Positions 62,466 through 64,000 of a stretch of 64,000 bases of DNA are shown piece by piece (position 1 is the stretch's first letter; the number at the start of each line of letters is the position of its first letter). The stretch is from Edolisoma coerulescens. Its lineage: Eukaryota; Chordata; Aves; Passeriformes; Campephagidae. The notes under the pieces were generated by a model. It did not search any database and was not told where the DNA came from. It saw nothing but the letters and a program-made list of their open reading frames with translations. The stretch is from assembly GCA_013397115.1 (NCBI GenBank), contig VWZW01004074.1:697920-761919 (forward strand), in the 5' to 3' direction. Position numbers and translations under genes: made by a program.

Positions 62466-63204
62466 CTCATAAGAACAGGTTTAGTTTGCCCTAGAATCGT
62501 AAACATCTGAAGTAATTGATATTAGTCTGTGAGGCAGGAGAATTGGTTCCAATGCCTTCAACAGAAAATCTTTGCAAATTGTTAATCCTAATGATGTAAA
62601 GCAGGAAGTTTGGAAATCTCTCACAACCCACTTTCAGAATAAACTCTTAAAAAATAATTCAGATCCCTGATCATTCTGAAAGGTCCTGGCACAAGAAGAT
62701 AGGCTATTGCATTAAATATTTAAAAAAAACACAGCCCCAATACCTACAGTTCAGGTTCCCCTACAATGGATACCTGGATGGTCACACCTACCATGCAGAC
62801 AAAGGCAAATGTACTTTTTCACATTCACTCAATTCTTTTACATTCTGCTACAGGTTTAGCAGGTTAGGTCAGCAAACAAATTTTTCACAGACATTAAACA
62901 GTTTAAAAATAAATGGTTGAAAATATAGTTTTCAATGAGGAAAAGAAAAAGCAGTAGGTGTGCAAGAATTATATTAATGAGGTACCTCAAAACCTGAAAA
63001 TAAGTGAGGAGTTTCTGGAAACCTGTGGTTAGCCTACATTTAAAATGCCATTCAGCTCCCTCACTGCACTTCCTAACATCAGGACAGGTCCACCCAATGT
63101 TCACATGGTAAGTTAATGCTTTGGGAGCAAAACTCACAGATCAAGAGATGTGGCTCATCTCCTTTTGGACAGTTCTTGACACACCGGCATTAAAACTCCA
63201 GTTT

Positions 63205-63492
63205 TGCCACTGAACTGGGACAGGACCCAAGGGTATGGCCTGAAGTTGTGTCAGGGGAGGTGTAGGTTGGATATTAGAAAAAGGTTTTACACCCAGAAAG
63301 TGGTTGGGCACTGGGACAGGCTCCCCAGGGAAGTGGTCATAGCACAAAGCCTGACAGAGCTCAAGAAGTGTTTGGACAATGCTCTCAGGCACGTGGTGTG
63401 AGTCTTGGATGGTGCTGTGCAGGGCCAGGAGTTGGACTTTGTGATCCTTTGGGTCCCTTCCAACCCAGGATACTCTGTGGTTTTATGGTTCT
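63205..63492 (+). mobile_element. CR1 LINE 3' fragment
   Basis: Contains CTGGGACAGGACCCAAGGG, the LDIRKRFYTQKVVGHWDRLP-like reading (about 63261-63320), GGAGTTGGACTTTGTGATCC and GGGTCCCTTCCAACCCAGGA, ending TACTCTGTGGTTTTATGGTTCT. This is a typical avian CR1 3' end of a type different from the 22490 copy. Confidence 0.93.
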
Positions 63493-64000
63493 AAGCTATA
63501 CAGCAGTCTGTAGTGCTAATAGATATAAAATAATTAAACTAATGAGTCATATAAAAATTGTCCAGAAGTTCCTGAGAGGGTTTCGTTGGCTGAAAATAAA
63601 TGAGACTTCAGAAATCCTCAGCAGAGTTTTGTATCCCTAAATGGTTTGAACGCAGGAAGTTCTCTCATGGACAGTATCTGGCCAGCACTACAAAATAACC
63701 TGACACACCATCATTATTTCCCCATCTCTGACGTGCCTAGAGCCCCTGTAAGTTCATCCTGATGAAGAAGAGCAGCTGTAACCCGAGAAGAGCTGCAGCC
63801 CCAACAGCGAGGGCCCAGAGGTGCGTTATCACTGAGGCACAGCCGCCCGGCAGCACAAGGCACGAGTGAGATAAGCGCCGGATTTTCCCTCTCAGGCCCC
63901 CACCTCAAACTGAAACCACTGGCATGGATGAAGGAGAATCAGAGCATCCCACCCCGAATCCACATGTAACACAGGAAAGAGGCACAGCTCCTCCACAGGG
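63493..64000. other. no gene recognised; more CpG toward the window end
   Basis: From about 63770 the sequence becomes richer in GC and CpG (for example AAGCGCCGGATT and CAGCCGCCCGGCAG) than the rest of the window. It could approach a promoter or exon beyond the edge. No reading frame here resembles a known protein. Confidence 0.4.

Noticed and set aside
62856..63137. 93-codon - strand open frame with a hydrophobic stretch, possibly another exon of the - strand gene
   Set aside because: A CTTATTTTCAG acceptor is present near 63000, but I found no matching donor or phase-consistent join, so I did not list it.
57000..64000. RPP40, expected downstream of CDYL by mammalian gene order
   Set aside because: The - strand peptides seen here do not match what I know of RPP40, so the name is not supported by sequence.
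1..64000. CRISPR arrays, tRNA or rRNA genes, endogenous retrovirus genes or LTR pairs
   Set aside because: None seen. No spaced repeats, no tRNA-like cloverleaf noticed, and no gag/pol-type frames other than CR1 reverse transcriptase fragments.

Overview
The window looks like a piece of a bird chromosome. It is AT-rich and intron-dominated, and the only interspersed repeat family I recognise is CR1, the LINE that dominates avian genomes. I see no Alu, B1/B2 or L1 sequence. Nothing bacterial is present: no operons, rRNA, tRNA or CRISPR.

The one gene I can name with confidence is CDYL (chromodomain Y-like), on the + strand. Its last five coding exons lie at 45653-45909, 46506-46678, 49672-49882, 53990-54133 and 55175-55333. 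All four introns between them are GT-AG and every phase agrees. They encode the C-terminal 314 or so residues: the end of the linker and the whole crotonase-like (enoyl-CoA hydratase fold) domain. A 3'UTR of about 1.7 kb follows, ending at two AATAAA signals (56984 and 57013). The chromodomain exons are not here and must lie upstream of the window.

Positions 1-45652 contain no CDYL exon that I can find and are most simply one very long intron. They hold CR1 copies (11065-12975, 22490-23456 and 41620-41935 on +; 28992-29070, 30749-30845 and 36191-36415 on -), a few simple repeats, and some short inverted repeats. Another CR1 (48464-49560, -) lies antisense within the second in-window intron of CDYL.

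Downstream of CDYL, 59147-62465 holds a set of splice-flanked open segments on the - strand that look like exons of a second gene convergent with CDYL. The best part is a chain of four: 60261-60271 (an 11-nt microexon), 60047-60131, 59554-59615 and a terminal exon 59300-59147. Reading frame is preserved across all joins. I do not recognise the protein. Further exon candidates at 61142-62465 continue the pattern, but one join needs a poor donor. A possible - strand poly(A) signal (57151-57156) lies about 140 bp from the CDYL poly(A) signal, which would make the two transcripts end tail to tail. This is the most interesting unexplained part of the window, but it rests on reading by eye and needs RNA evidence.
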